Below, in pieces: positions 1 to 6,777 of a stretch of DNA of 9,834 bases. Below the pieces are notes generated by a model that did not search any database, was not told where the DNA came from, and worked only from the letters and a program-made list of their open reading frames with translations. Source of the stretch: Chloroflexota bacterium (GTDB taxonomy: Bacteria; Chloroflexota; Anaerolineae; Anaerolineales; UBA4823); assembly GCA_021849525.1 (NCBI GenBank), contig JAJZSS010000028.1, positions 1 through 9,834 on the forward strand. Reading direction: 5' to 3'. Position 1 is the first letter of the stretch. Each line of letters starts with the position of its first letter. Position numbers and translations under genes: made by a program.

Positions 1-250
1 AACAAACCTGGCTGAATTACTGCAGGCCCAAAAAATTGACCGGGTAGTGGTTGTGGGCGCTTATACTCATTATTGTGTCAATGCTACCATTTTTGATGCC
101 TATTGTTATGATTTTGTACCCTGTATCATTACAGATGCAGTGATCTCACACCTGCCCGATGAAGCCGAAATCATGATTGCTCGGATGCAAAGAAATGGTT
201 ATCACTTGTTTGCAACTCAGGAATTGATCGCTGCTGCACCAGGTAACTAA
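1..250 (+). CDS. Isochorismatase-like cysteine hydrolase, 3' end only
   Basis: The reading frame is open from base 2 to the TAA at 248-250, so this is the C-terminal 82 residues of a gene starting outside the window. The visible part reads as the last strands of the isochorismatase-like fold: a hydrophobic strand (DRVVVVGAYT), then THYCVNAT with the presumed nucleophilic Cys encoded at 74-76, then FDAYCYDFVPCIITDA and a C-terminal helix. In this family (isochorismatases, nicotinamidases, N-carbamoyl amidases) the G..T..CV..T..DA pattern places the catalytic Cys at the end of this strand. The Asp and Lys of the triad would lie upstream and cannot be seen, so the substrate is not assignable. 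The GTG at 47 is in frame but falls inside the conserved strand and is not the start. No terminator is visible before the next gene. Confidence 0.85.
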   Translation, partial: TNLAELLQAQKIDRVVVVGAYTHYCVNATIFDAYCYDFVPCIITDAVISHLPDEAEIMIARMQRNGYHLFATQELIAAAPGN

Positions 251-270
251 TTTATCGAAGACCAGATTGA

Positions 271-284
271 TGTGGCCTGCCACA
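271..284. promoter_or_regulatory. Perfect 6-bp inverted repeat, possible operator
   Basis: TGTGGC-CT-GCCACA is a perfect inverted repeat with a 2-bp centre. It lies in the 86-bp gap between the isochorismatase-like gene and the GH13 gene, about 50 bp upstream of the GH13 start. The short spacer suits a dimeric DNA-binding protein better than an RNA hairpin. No convincing -35/-10 pair was found beside it, so a regulatory role is only a possibility. Confidence 0.25.
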
Positions 285-336
285 ACTCTGGGTTGCTGCT
301 AGAAGAATTTTTTGTAAGGCCATTTTTGGAGTGCAT

Positions 337-2139
337 ATGAATAAAACTCGTACTTCTCAAGTTCAGATGGGAATGGGTGCAATCGTCCACACGAATGGTG
401 TTGCCTTCAGGGTCTGGGCTCCGCATGCCCAGGCGGTATTTGTCAAAGGCGATTTCAATGATTGGTCAGATACAACCAGTCCCTTAACGCACGAGGAGCA
501 TGGATACTGGTACGCTGATGTTGCCGCAGCAAAGCCGGGTCAGGAATACAAATATTTGCTCATCAATGGCGATCTGAAGTTGGAACGGATCGATCCCTAC
601 GCCAGGCAGGTCACGAATTCTACAGGAAATGGGGTTATTTACGATACCGCTGCTTTCGATTGGCAGGACGATAATTTTCAGCTGGCGCCTCACAACGAGT
701 TGGTGATCTATGAAATGCATATTGGCTCATTCTTTACAGATATTGAAGGAAAACCAGGCGATTTTGACACCGCGATTGAGAAGCTCAGGCATTTACAACG
801 TCTCGGAGTGAACGCGATCCAGATCATGCCGATAGCCGAATTCGCCGGGGATTTTTCCTGGGGATACAATCCGGCGCACATCTTTGCGGTTGAAAGCATT
901 TACGGCGGTCCAGATGGCTTTAAAAAGTTCGTTCGTGAGCTGCACAAACGTGGCTTTGCTGTAATTCTCGATGTAGTTTATAACCATTTCGGCCCCAGCG
1001 ACCTGGATCTCTGGCAGTTCGACGGCTGGCAGGAAAATGAGAAAGGTGGAATTTATTTTTACAACGACCACCGGGCTGAGACACCCTGGGGCAGTACCCG
1101 GCCTGATTATGGTCGGGTAGAGGTAAGAAATTACATCCAGGATAACGCCCGGATGTGGATGGAAGAGTATCATGTGGATGGTTTGCGGTTCGACAGCACC
1201 CTGTATGTCCGGTGTATTGACGGTAACGAAGCCAATGACTTGCCCGAAGGCTGGTCGTTAATGCAGCAGATCAATCGCGACATCCGTTCCCGCTTTCTGC
1301 ACTGTATAACCATCGCCGAAGATTTACGCACCAATCCCTGGATAACGAAGTCACCGGAAGAAAATGGGGCAGGATTTCACAGCCAGTGGGATGCGAACTT
1401 TGTACACCCTGTTCGAGAAGTGGTCATACTGATGCACGATGAGCACCGCTCCATGAATGCAATTCGCTCAGCAATATCCTTTAACTACGATGGAGATGTC
1501 TTCCGCCGGGTTATCTATAGCGAATCGCATGATGAGGTTGCCAATGGTAAAGCCCGGGTGCCTCAGGAAATTAATCCAGACGATCCCGCCGGCTGGCATG
1601 CGCAGAAGCGATCCACCCTCGCAGCAGGTCTGGTTTTTACATCCCCAGGAATTCCGATGCTGTTTCAGGGACAGGAATTTTTACAGGGCGAGTGGTTCCG
1701 GGATGATGTGCCGCTGGATTGGGATCTGAATGAGGAATATCGCGGTATCGTCCGCCTCTATCGCGACTTGATCCGGCTGCGGTTGAACTCAAAAGGGTTC
1801 AGCCGAGGGTTGTGCGGGCAGTTCTTGAATATCTACCATGTCAATGAGGCCGAGAATATCCTGGCATTCCAGCGCTGGGATCAGCATGGGCCGGGGGACG
1901 ATGTCATTGTGGTGCTGAATTTCAGCCATGTTCCGAAGGAATATTATGATATTGGCATGCCTGCCCCGGGCTTGTGGAAATTACGCCTGAACAGTGACGC
2001 CGCGATCTACAGCAATGATTTTGGAGGCTTTTTCAGCAGCGATGTCGAGGCTTATGCAGGTACAAGAGATGGGCTGGATGCTTATACCACGATCTCCATT
2101 GGCCCATACAGTATGTTGATTTTCACCCAGGATAAATGA
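337..2139 (+). CDS. GH13 alpha-glucan branching enzyme / alpha-amylase-like protein
   Basis: A 600-aa cytoplasmic glycoside hydrolase family 13 protein, with no signal peptide, likely to act on alpha-1,4/1,6-glucans such as glycogen. An N-terminal CBM48-like beta domain (about residues 15-95, with FRVWAPHA and GDFNDW) precedes a (beta/alpha)8 barrel (about 125-500) and a C-terminal beta domain. All four GH13 motifs are present: DVVYNHF (region I, Asp212), GLRFDST (nucleophile Asp286), IAEDL (acid/base Glu328) and ESHDE (His398, transition-state Asp399). The architecture resembles glycogen branching enzymes and related CBM48-containing amylases. Region II-IV wording (GLRFD, IAED, ESHDE) differs from what I recall of classic GlgB (RVDAV, AEEST, LSHDE), so branching versus hydrolysis is not settled. 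The start is the ATG at 337, with GGAG at 328-331 and a 5-nt spacer; the GTG at 331 overlaps that site and is less likely. No glycogen genes flank it. Confidence 0.88.
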   Translation: MNKTRTSQVQMGMGAIVHTNGVAFRVWAPHAQAVFVKGDFNDWSDTTSPLTHEEHGYWYADVAAAKPGQEYKYLLINGDLKLERIDPYARQVTNSTGNGVIYDTAAFDWQDDNFQLAPHNELVIYEMHIGSFFTDIEGKPGDFDTAIEKLRHLQRLGVNAIQIMPIAEFAGDFSWGYNPAHIFAVESIYGGPDGFKKFVRELHKRGFAVILDVVYNHFGPSDLDLWQFDGWQENEKGGIYFYNDHRAETPWGSTRPDYGRVEVRNYIQDNARMWMEEYHVDGLRFDSTLYVRCIDGNEANDLPEGWSLMQQINRDIRSRFLHCITIAEDLRTNPWITKSPEENGAGFHSQWDANFVHPVREVVILMHDEHRSMNAIRSAISFNYDGDVFRRVIYSESHDEVANGKARVPQEINPDDPAGWHAQKRSTLAAGLVFTSPGIPMLFQGQEFLQGEWFRDDVPLDWDLNEEYRGIVRLYRDLIRLRLNSKGFSRGLCGQFLNIYHVNEAENILAFQRWDQHGPGDDVIVVLNFSHVPKEYYDIGMPAPGLWKLRLNSDAAIYSNDFGGFFSSDVEAYAGTRDGLDAYTTISIGPYSMLIFTQDK

Positions 2140-2206
2140 TTTCGAGATCCGGGCAGGCCGACAGCATAAAGGTTAACCATGCCAGGCTTGGGGAAGGTTC
2201 CTTGAT

Positions 2207-2628
2207 ATGGGGTTAAAAAATAATGGGATGCCTGTCTTAGAGCTGCGAGTAGCACTAACGCGCGATTATGAGCGTGCGGTAGAGTTTTACTGCGTAGGGC
2301 TTGGGATCGAGCCAGCTCAAAATGGGCAAATGACGGCGGGCATGGGATGATGCTCGAGCTGGGCCAGGCAACCCTGGAAATATTCGATGAAGGTCAGGCG
2401 CAGGTCATTGACAATTTGGAGGCTGGCCGGCCAATCAGTGGTCAGATCCGTCTGGCATTGCTGGTGCCTGATTTGATGGCAGCGATGGAACACTTGCTGG
2501 CTCACGGCGCGCTGCTGGTCCATCCACCCGTTGTCACCCCCTGGGGAGATCTGAACGTTCGCCTGCAGGACCCCGATGGTTTGCAAATTACTCTTTTCCA
2601 GCCATCTGATCCAGGTGAACATTCCTGA
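2207..2628 (+). pseudogene. VOC-family (glyoxalase/bleomycin-resistance fold) protein, frameshifted
   Basis: Two overlapping frames together encode one VOC domain of about 140 aa. The first frame starts at ATG 2207 (GGGAAGG at 2191-2197, 9-nt spacer) and reads into MPVLELRVALTRDYERAVEF and GLGIEPAQ, the first beta-alpha-beta unit. It then runs into the TGA at 2348-2350. The next frame, read back from ATG 2347, gives WANDGGHGMMLELG directly upstream, followed by ATLEIFDE, PPVVTPWGD and RLQDPDGLQITLF, the usual C-terminal half. The switch is localised to 2319-2323 (CAAAATGG): one extra base before TGG would give an AQ-(K/E)-W join of normal length. This is either a real inactivating deletion or a sequencing error in a short A-run. 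Reinitiation at the ATGA (2347-2350) would yield only half a domain. Substrate is unknown; such proteins are often annotated as resistance or glyoxalase-like without proof. Confidence 0.8.
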
Positions 2629-2727
2629 GCGTGCTCCTGTAAAAGCTCAGACCCGCTGTTTGTGATATCTATTCGGCTTTAACCTGGGAAAAATGTCAGG
2701 CTCCTCGTCGACCTCAGGCAGTTTAAG

Positions 2728-2733
2728 TATAAT
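2728..2733 (+). promoter_or_regulatory. Perfect -10 hexamer upstream of the 2795 gene
   Basis: TATAAT lies 61 bp before the ATG at 2795, in the 166-bp gap after the broken VOC gene. It would give a leader of about 55 nt that contains the AAGGAG site. No good -35 is present at 16-18 bp (TCGTCG or similar), so the promoter is plausible but incomplete. Confidence 0.4.
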
Positions 2734-2794
2734 TACCGGCAGGCAAGTTTTGATGTATTCCATTTTTGGTCGTGAGTAATGTCAAGGAGCCATT

Positions 2795-3463
2795 ATGTCT
2801 ACCGTATATCCGGTCAGTCTTACCGCCAGCGAACAGGTCTATCTGCAGGGCGAACAATTCGCCGAAAAGGGTGGATTTCTAAATAAATACAAATTAATGC
2901 ATACTGAGCAGGAGGTATCGCTTTCTGATCTGGTCGTCAACGTGCTTTCAGCTGCCTTCCTGGGAAGCGAAAAAGCCGAAGCGATCCGCCTGGAAGTCCG
3001 TCAGAAAAAGGCGTTATTAGGCCTGACCAAGGTCACCTCCATTTACGCTGAGCCCTTGACACAGCCTGGTTTCCCGCCTTACAGCCTGGAAGCTCAGATC
3101 AGCCAGCTTGCCGGTCAGTTCAAGCAAATGAAAGGTGAGAACGAGGTCTGGAAAATCGTGTATACCTGGATGCGCCAGGATGTAGTCGCCCCCTGGCAAG
3201 GAGCAGCCGAAAGGATCCAGGCTGGAATGGGTGAGCGCCAGCTCCTGGATGTCATCCATGAGAAGAAGCTCAAGATATTCACCACTACCCGTTACGAGCT
3301 GCCTGAAGCGACGCGTGCTCTGGCTGTTTCGCTCCCCGCAGAACCGGTGCAGCAGCTGCTTGCAGATTGCCGTATCAATCGGCCGGAAGTCTGGAATCTG
3401 CTGGTAAAACAAATCAAACAGGGAATCGACCGGCGGAAAGAACAGGATACTTCCACCGAGTAA
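2795..3463 (+). CDS. Uncharacterised 222-aa soluble protein
   Basis: I do not recognise this family. The start is well supported by AAGGAG at 2784-2789 with a 5-nt spacer. The product has no signal peptide or membrane segment and appears mostly alpha-helical. Its most striking stretch is residues about 40-85, where a hydrophobic helix (SDLVVNVLSAAFLG) is followed by a charged helix (EAIRLEVRQKKALLGL) and then a helix-turn segment. A second helical half (about 95-210) ends in a Lys/Arg/Glu-rich tail. The alternation of helices with basic residues recalls small adaptor-like or GPP34-like helical proteins, but no diagnostic motif is seen, so no function is given. It begins a co-directional set, with the DUF4287 gene starting 52 bp downstream and no terminator between them, so co-transcription is likely. 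Confidence 0.8.
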   Translation: MSTVYPVSLTASEQVYLQGEQFAEKGGFLNKYKLMHTEQEVSLSDLVVNVLSAAFLGSEKAEAIRLEVRQKKALLGLTKVTSIYAEPLTQPGFPPYSLEAQISQLAGQFKQMKGENEVWKIVYTWMRQDVVAPWQGAAERIQAGMGERQLLDVIHEKKLKIFTTTRYELPEATRALAVSLPAEPVQQLLADCRINRPEVWNLLVKQIKQGIDRRKEQDTSTE

Positions 3464-3515
3464 GAACCCTGTGAATGACTGAAAATGACGATCGCTAGAT
3501 CAAGGAGTGTCTTGG

Positions 3516-4082
3516 ATGGCTGAGATGCGTGACTGGCAAGGGATGAACACCATGATGACCCGGCTGCTCGTGGAACGGACCGGGGAAGATTTGGAAACAT
3601 GGAATGCGCGGATTGAAAGCCAGAAGTTCATTGACGAGGCCAGCCTGCGGGCCTGGCTGACAGAGCAAGGCGTGACTGGATACGCTCAGACATTGCTGGT
3701 GATGGAACAATTCGGCTATCCAGATTTTATGCTGGCTTCGGCAGACGAGCTGATCGAGGAGCAGTATGCCGACCGCCCACACCTCCTACCGATATTTGAG
3801 GCGTTGATCGGCGCAGCCGCCAGTCTCGGCGAGGTGGCAATCCAGGCGCGCAAGACGTATGTTTCGCTGGTTACGCCTCGCCGGACCTTTGCCCGCATCC
3901 AGCCTACAACCCGAAACCGCATCGATCTCGGCCTGCGCATCGATGGTCAGGAACCCGGTGGGCGGCTCAAGCCTTCCAAAATTCAGGAAACCATGCGCTT
4001 GCAGATCGGGCTTACCTCCCTGGATGAGATCGATGCTGAAGTGCTGGGCTGGCTGCAAATTGCTTATGAGCTGAACCGGTAA
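3516..4082 (+). CDS. DUF4287 / DUF5655 domain protein
   Basis: A 188-aa soluble protein with a two-part layout seen in many bacterial proteins of unknown function. Residues about 5-75 resemble DUF4287 (MTRLLVERTGEDLETWNARI, then LRAWLTEQGVTGYAQTLLV). Residues about 90-185 resemble DUF5655 (a LLPIFEALIGAAASLG helix, a KTYVSLVTPRRTFARIQP strand pair, RIDLGLRI, and LDEIDAEVLGWLQIAYE at the end). The domain names are from memory of the family pattern and were not searched. ATG 3516 is chosen over GTG 3507 because AAGGAG at 3502-3507 then has an 8-nt spacer and would otherwise overlap the start codon. The protein probably shares a transcript with the 2795 gene, and a terminator follows directly. 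The biochemical role is unknown. Confidence 0.85.
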   Translation: MAEMRDWQGMNTMMTRLLVERTGEDLETWNARIESQKFIDEASLRAWLTEQGVTGYAQTLLVMEQFGYPDFMLASADELIEEQYADRPHLLPIFEALIGAAASLGEVAIQARKTYVSLVTPRRTFARIQPTTRNRIDLGLRIDGQEPGGRLKPSKIQETMRLQIGLTSLDEIDAEVLGWLQIAYELNR

Positions 4083-4114
4083 ACCTTCCGGGTGAAAGCC
4101 TGGAGGGGGTTTTT
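4081..4114 (+). terminator. Rho-independent terminator after the DUF4287/DUF5655 gene
   Basis: The stem CCTTCCGGG (4084-4092) pairs with CCTGGAGGG (4099-4107), with two G-T wobbles and a 6-nt TGAAAG loop. GG then TTTTT (4110-4114) follow. The flanking AAACC and GGTTT can add pairing. It lies immediately after the stop codon at 4080-4082 and would separate this unit from the YdeI-like gene. Confidence 0.7.
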
Positions 4115-4128
4115 CGGCAGGATGCCTA

Positions 4129-4141
4129 TGCGCGAAGCGCA
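4129..4141 (+). other. Small TGCGC-GAA-GCGCA hairpin
   Basis: A perfect 5-bp stem with a three-base GAA loop in the 132-bp gap before the YdeI-like gene. It has no T-run, so it is not a terminator. It could be a 5'-leader structure or an operator, or it could be chance. Confidence 0.2.
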
Positions 4142-4214
4142 GTACAGACAGGTCATCAGAATGGACTCTGCTGAAAGCCAAACTCACTGAGATCGATCAG
4201 ATAAGGACGCTCAG

Positions 4215-4679
4215 ATGAATCAAACGTTCAAATTTACAGCAATGATCGAGGACGCCGGGCGGGGTGGGGCGTATGTGACCATCCCCTTCAATGTGGAACA
4301 GGTCTTCGGGAAGAAGCGGGTCATGGTGAAAGCCTGGCTGGGAGGCGAATATTATCGAGGATCACTGGTCCGCATGGGTGGGTCGGAGCATATTCTGGGC
4401 GTGCGCAAAGAAATCCGGGAGAAGCTCGGCAAGGCAATTGGAGACGAAATTGAGGTCGTGCTGGAGGAAGATACCGATCCGCGGGAAGTGACGGTTCCCC
4501 AGGATCTGCAACTTGCACTCGTGAGTGAGCCCCTCGCTCAGGCTAACTTTGGGAAGCTGGCTTATTCGCACCAAAAAGAGTATGTGCAGTGGATTGAGGA
4601 AGCCAAACGCCCTGAGACGCGCCAGAAACGAGTCGAGCAAACGGTTGAGAAATTGATAGCAGGGGCAAAAGGTCGTTAA
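4215..4679 (+). CDS. DUF1905 plus YdeI/OmpD-associated (OmdA-like) protein
   Basis: A 154-aa soluble protein. The N-terminal part (about 1-90) follows the DUF1905 pattern: FKFTAMIEDAGRGGAYVTIP, then VMVKAWLGGEYYRGSLVRMG and IREKLGKAIGDEIEVVLEED, a small beta-barrel-like fold. The C-terminal part (about 105-152) carries the OmdA signature FGKLAYSHQKEYVQWIEEAK followed by RPETRQKRVEQTVEKL, a helical region. Proteins of this type have been annotated as bacteriocin-protection, YdeI or OmpD-associated, but their molecular activity is not established. The start has AAGGA at 4203-4207 with a 7-nt spacer. It stands between two terminators and is convergent with the CatE-like gene, so it is probably monocistronic. 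Confidence 0.87.
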   Translation: MNQTFKFTAMIEDAGRGGAYVTIPFNVEQVFGKKRVMVKAWLGGEYYRGSLVRMGGSEHILGVRKEIREKLGKAIGDEIEVVLEEDTDPREVTVPQDLQLALVSEPLAQANFGKLAYSHQKEYVQWIEEAKRPETRQKRVEQTVEKLIAGAKGR

Positions 4680-4703
4680 CTGCAGGTCAGTTGAAGGATA
4701 AAC

Positions 4704-4733
4704 AAAAGCGCCTTCCGCAAGGACGGCGCTTTT
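4704..4733. terminator. Strong bidirectional terminator between convergent genes
   Basis: AAAAGCGCC (4704-4712) pairs perfectly with GGCGCTTTT (4725-4733). An inner TCC/GGA stem is closed by a GCAA tetraloop, with one T-C mismatch between the two stems. The A/T ends give a U-run in either direction, which suits the position between the plus-strand YdeI-like gene and the minus-strand CatE-like gene. Confidence 0.88.
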
Positions 4734-4768
4734 AAGTTAAGTCAACCCCCAGGCTTGCTGGAGGGCGA

Positions 4769-5734
4769 TTAATAACGAATTTCTTGACCCTGCAGGGTCA
4801 GCAGGACGCCATTTTGTGAGGGATCGAAGATGAGGTAGCCGCGCTCCGTCTGGTTGGCTGGAATGCCGGCTTTCTCGATCCGGGCGATCACTTCATCCAG
4901 TGCGGCCTGGTTGGGCAGGGTAACGGTGAAAAAGCGCAGGCCGCGCGCTCCGGCAGGCGGATGTGGGGCGCCCACACCCTGCCAGGCGTTCAGGCCGATA
5001 TGATGGTGGTAGCCTCCGGCGCTGACGAAGGCTGCCTGGAAGGATTTTGAGACGCCCATCACATCGAAGCCCAGGATGCCATGATAGAAAGCTACAGCTT
5101 CTTCGACTTCACGCACATGCAAATGGACATGTCCCAGGCGCGTCCCGGGTGGGACAGGCACATCCAGGCGGTCATCTGGCTGGAGGTGGCTGAATAAGGC
5201 TTCTACGTCCAGCGGTTCGCGCCCATCGCTGGGGGTCCCGTCAGCACGCATGGCGAAAAAACTCCCATCCCGAATCCCCATCACACCGTCCTCTGGCGAT
5301 TCGGCGTATAGCTCGATGCCATTCCCCTCGGGATCGTCCAGGTAGGTGGTTTTCGTCTGGATATGGTCGGTTGGATAATTGCGCACCCGCAGGCTGAACA
5401 GGCGCGCAACTGCCCGGGCCAGCTCACGGCGGTCGGGGAAAACAATGGCGAAGTGGTATAAGCCGGTGACGCGGGGAAATTTATTGGCGCCGGGTTCCTC
5501 AACGAGCACCAGCAAATCCTGTTCGCCGGCGCCCAAGGCGGCCCGGTTGGCTTCTCGCCAGTGGAGCTGGAAGCCGAGGGTGTTCTGGTAGAAATCGATC
5601 TGGGTATCCAGATTGGATACGGTGAGTGAAACAAGGCCAACCTGCGTGGCTGGATGGATAGAATAGTGTTCTGCTGGAGCAGCCGGTTTTTCATTCGCCT
5701 GATCCGACGGGATATTATTTTTCATATTATTCAT
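4769..5734 (-). CDS. Two-domain VOC protein, CatE-like (catechol 2,3-dioxygenase type)
   Basis: A 321-aa protein with two VOC modules (about residues 30-145 and 198-318), the layout of CatE-type extradiol dioxygenases that open catechol rings using Fe(II) or Mn(II). Domain 1 has VGLVSLTVSNLDTQIDFYQN, YHFAI (His94) and DDPEGNGIELY (Glu141). Domain 2 has GHVHLHV (His202/His204), GYHHHIGLN (His243-245) and DPSQNGVLLTL. In the second domain the position that is Glu in GNGIEL is Leu311, so the metal site cannot be assigned simply. Start choice: ATG 5734 has AAAGGT at 5741-5746 on this strand; the TTG at 5752 lies upstream of that site and is rejected. A perfect TTGACA (minus strand, 5772-5777) and GATAAT (5785-5790) lie upstream but do not pair. 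A decayed partial copy of this gene lies at 6836-6957. Confidence 0.85.
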   Translation of the reverse strand: MNNMKNNIPSDQANEKPAAPAEHYSIHPATQVGLVSLTVSNLDTQIDFYQNTLGFQLHWREANRAALGAGEQDLLVLVEEPGANKFPRVTGLYHFAIVFPDRRELARAVARLFSLRVRNYPTDHIQTKTTYLDDPEGNGIELYAESPEDGVMGIRDGSFFAMRADGTPSDGREPLDVEALFSHLQPDDRLDVPVPPGTRLGHVHLHVREVEEAVAFYHGILGFDVMGVSKSFQAAFVSAGGYHHHIGLNAWQGVGAPHPPAGARGLRFFTVTLPNQAALDEVIARIEKAGIPANQTERGYLIFDPSQNGVLLTLQGQEIRY

Positions 5735-5865
5735 ATTTACACCTTTAAGCAATTCTGATGAAGATAGGCTGTGTCAATCCAATCATTATCGATCTGGGAG
5801 CTGGTCGTAACAGCCAAGTGTATTGGCCGAACAGTCCGGAACCATATAGTATAAAAACGATTATA

Positions 5866-5887
5866 TTCCTCCGGTTCTCAAGAGGAA
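5866..5887. promoter_or_regulatory. Inverted repeat TTCCTC-N10-GAGGAA overlapping a -35
   Basis: Perfect 6-bp arms (5866-5871 and 5882-5887) flank a 10-bp centre that contains TTCTCA (5875-5880), a candidate -35 for the plus-strand promoter. This is the geometry of a repressor operator. No regulator is identified, so the assignment is tentative. Confidence 0.3.
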
Positions 5888-5903
5888 GAACGCATATTAT
5901 ACT
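5875..5903 (+). promoter_or_regulatory. Candidate sigma-70-type promoter for the leader/channel-like unit
   Basis: TTCTCA (5875-5880) and TATACT (5898-5903) are separated by 17 bp. This would start transcription near 5910, about 130 nt before the leader ORF at 6038. Both hexamers deviate from consensus (4/6 and 5/6), and the competing pair at 5823/5845 is similarly plausible. Confidence 0.35.
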
Positions 5904-6037
5904 CACAACCGTCCATCCGGTGGCTTGTCGTTTTTATTCGTCTCTCGATCATTCTCAGCTACACAGGGTACAATTATCACATACCGAAAGCGAGATCGAT
6001 TCTCTGGAAAACCATCCTCAGGGTGAGGAGACTGTTA

Positions 6038-6082
6038 ATGATCAATAATTTAATCATTCATACCAGGCGATCAGCACTATGA
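6038..6082 (+). CDS. 14-aa leader ORF overlapping the channel-like gene
   Basis: ATG at 6038 is preceded by AGGAG (6026-6030) with a 7-nt spacer, the best ribosome site in this region. It encodes MINNLIIHTRRSAL and stops at TGA 6080-6082. That stop overlaps the ATG of the downstream membrane-protein gene (6079-6081) as ATGA. The downstream gene has no convincing ribosome site of its own (only a weak GGCGA at 6066-6070), so ribosomes finishing the leader probably reinitiate on it. Consecutive AGG-CGA arginine codons occur at 6065-6070. The peptide itself resembles nothing I know and may matter only for coupling. It is too short for length-based gene finding, and the call rests on the ribosome site plus the overlap. 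Confidence 0.5.
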   Translation: MINNLIIHTRRSAL

Positions 6083-6777
6083 AAGAGAAAGAACTCCCAT
6101 TTCGCGACGGGACGCTTCTATCGCACTACCATCCCTCGGCCTGGCTGCTGGCCGCCCAGCTGCTTCTCCTATTGCTGTATGCAATCTTTGACGGCAGCCA
6201 TTCTGAACGCATCCTGATCAGTGTCCTGGGGACAATAATCCTGGTGCTGATCGTCTGGGTCATTTATCGCAGTCCGGCGGTCAATTGGATTGCGTGGGTG
6301 CTCGCAGTTCCGGCGCTTGCTCTGTCCTTAATGACAATCGTTTCAGAGAATTCAACTCTCCTGGTGATATCTTCATTTCTTGAGGCTGGATTGTATTTCT
6401 ATGCGGCTGCCGGCTTGATCGCCTATATGCTGGGGGATTACCGGGTGACGACCGATGAAATATTCGCGGCCGGGGCAACTTACACCTTACTGGCCTGGGG
6501 ATTTGCATATACGTACCTGGTCGTTGAGATTTTAGTTCCGGGCAGTTTCGTCGGCCCGCTGAACTTAGACCGACCGGCAACGTTTATTGAGCTGCTGTTT
6601 GTCAGCTTTACCAATCTTTCCGCCACCGGATTGAGCGATATAGTGCCGGCCAGCGCACCGGCCCGGGTGTTGATTATGCTCGAACAATTCGCCGGGGTGG
6701 GCTATATCGCGGTCGTTATTTCCAGGCTGGTTGGCTTAATCGGCCAGCGCAAACCCGACGACTCATCGAACCGGTAA
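6079..6777 (+). CDS. Six-helix membrane protein with K+-channel-like pore loop
   Basis: A 232-aa integral membrane protein. Hydrophobic segments lie at about residues 21-38, 45-63, 68-88, 92-117, 129-153 and 193-219. Between the last two is a re-entrant region: RPATFIELLFVSFTNLSATGLSDIVP is read in two parts as a pore helix (about 166-180) and a filter-like turn (181-187, SATGLSD), then an IVPAS exit. This matches the pore-loop layout of bacterial two-helix K+ channels (Ion_trans_2), where T-x-G-Y-G-D is expected. Here the Tyr is Leu and the second Gly is Ser, so K+ selectivity is doubtful. The four preceding helices lack an arginine-rich voltage sensor. No cytoplasmic RCK domain follows. Translation is probably coupled to the 14-aa leader through an ATGA overlap. 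It could be a channel of altered selectivity or a channel-derived protein with another role. Confidence 0.75.
   Translation: MKEKELPFRDGTLLSHYHPSAWLLAAQLLLLLLYAIFDGSHSERILISVLGTIILVLIVWVIYRSPAVNWIAWVLAVPALALSLMTIVSENSTLLVISSFLEAGLYFYAAAGLIAYMLGDYRVTTDEIFAAGATYTLLAWGFAYTYLVVEILVPGSFVGPLNLDRPATFIELLFVSFTNLSATGLSDIVPASAPARVLIMLEQFAGVGYIAVVISRLVGLIGQRKPDDSSNR

Larger units (their letters stand above)
5735..6037. other. Divergent intergenic region, AT-rich, no supported gene
   Basis: These 303 bases separate the CatE-like gene (minus) from the leader ORF and channel-like gene (plus). They are richer in A/T than the neighbouring genes and hold several -10-like hexamers: TATAGT 5845-5850 with TTGGCC 5823-5828 (16-bp spacer), TATACT 5898-5903, and minus-strand TATAAT 5860-5865 and GATAAT 5785-5790. 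An open frame 5758-6048 exists, but it lacks a ribosome site and resembles no known protein. Confidence 0.6.

Noticed and set aside
2347..2628. Independent 93-aa VOC-like gene starting at ATG 2347
   Set aside because: Conserved residues (WANDGGHG) are readable upstream in the same frame and the first half of the fold lies in the adjacent frame, so it is the second half of a frameshifted gene.
5758..6048. Open frame of 96 codons in the divergent intergenic region
   Set aside because: No ribosome site, no recognisable motif, AT-rich composition unlike the neighbours, and it overlaps promoter-like elements and the leader ORF.
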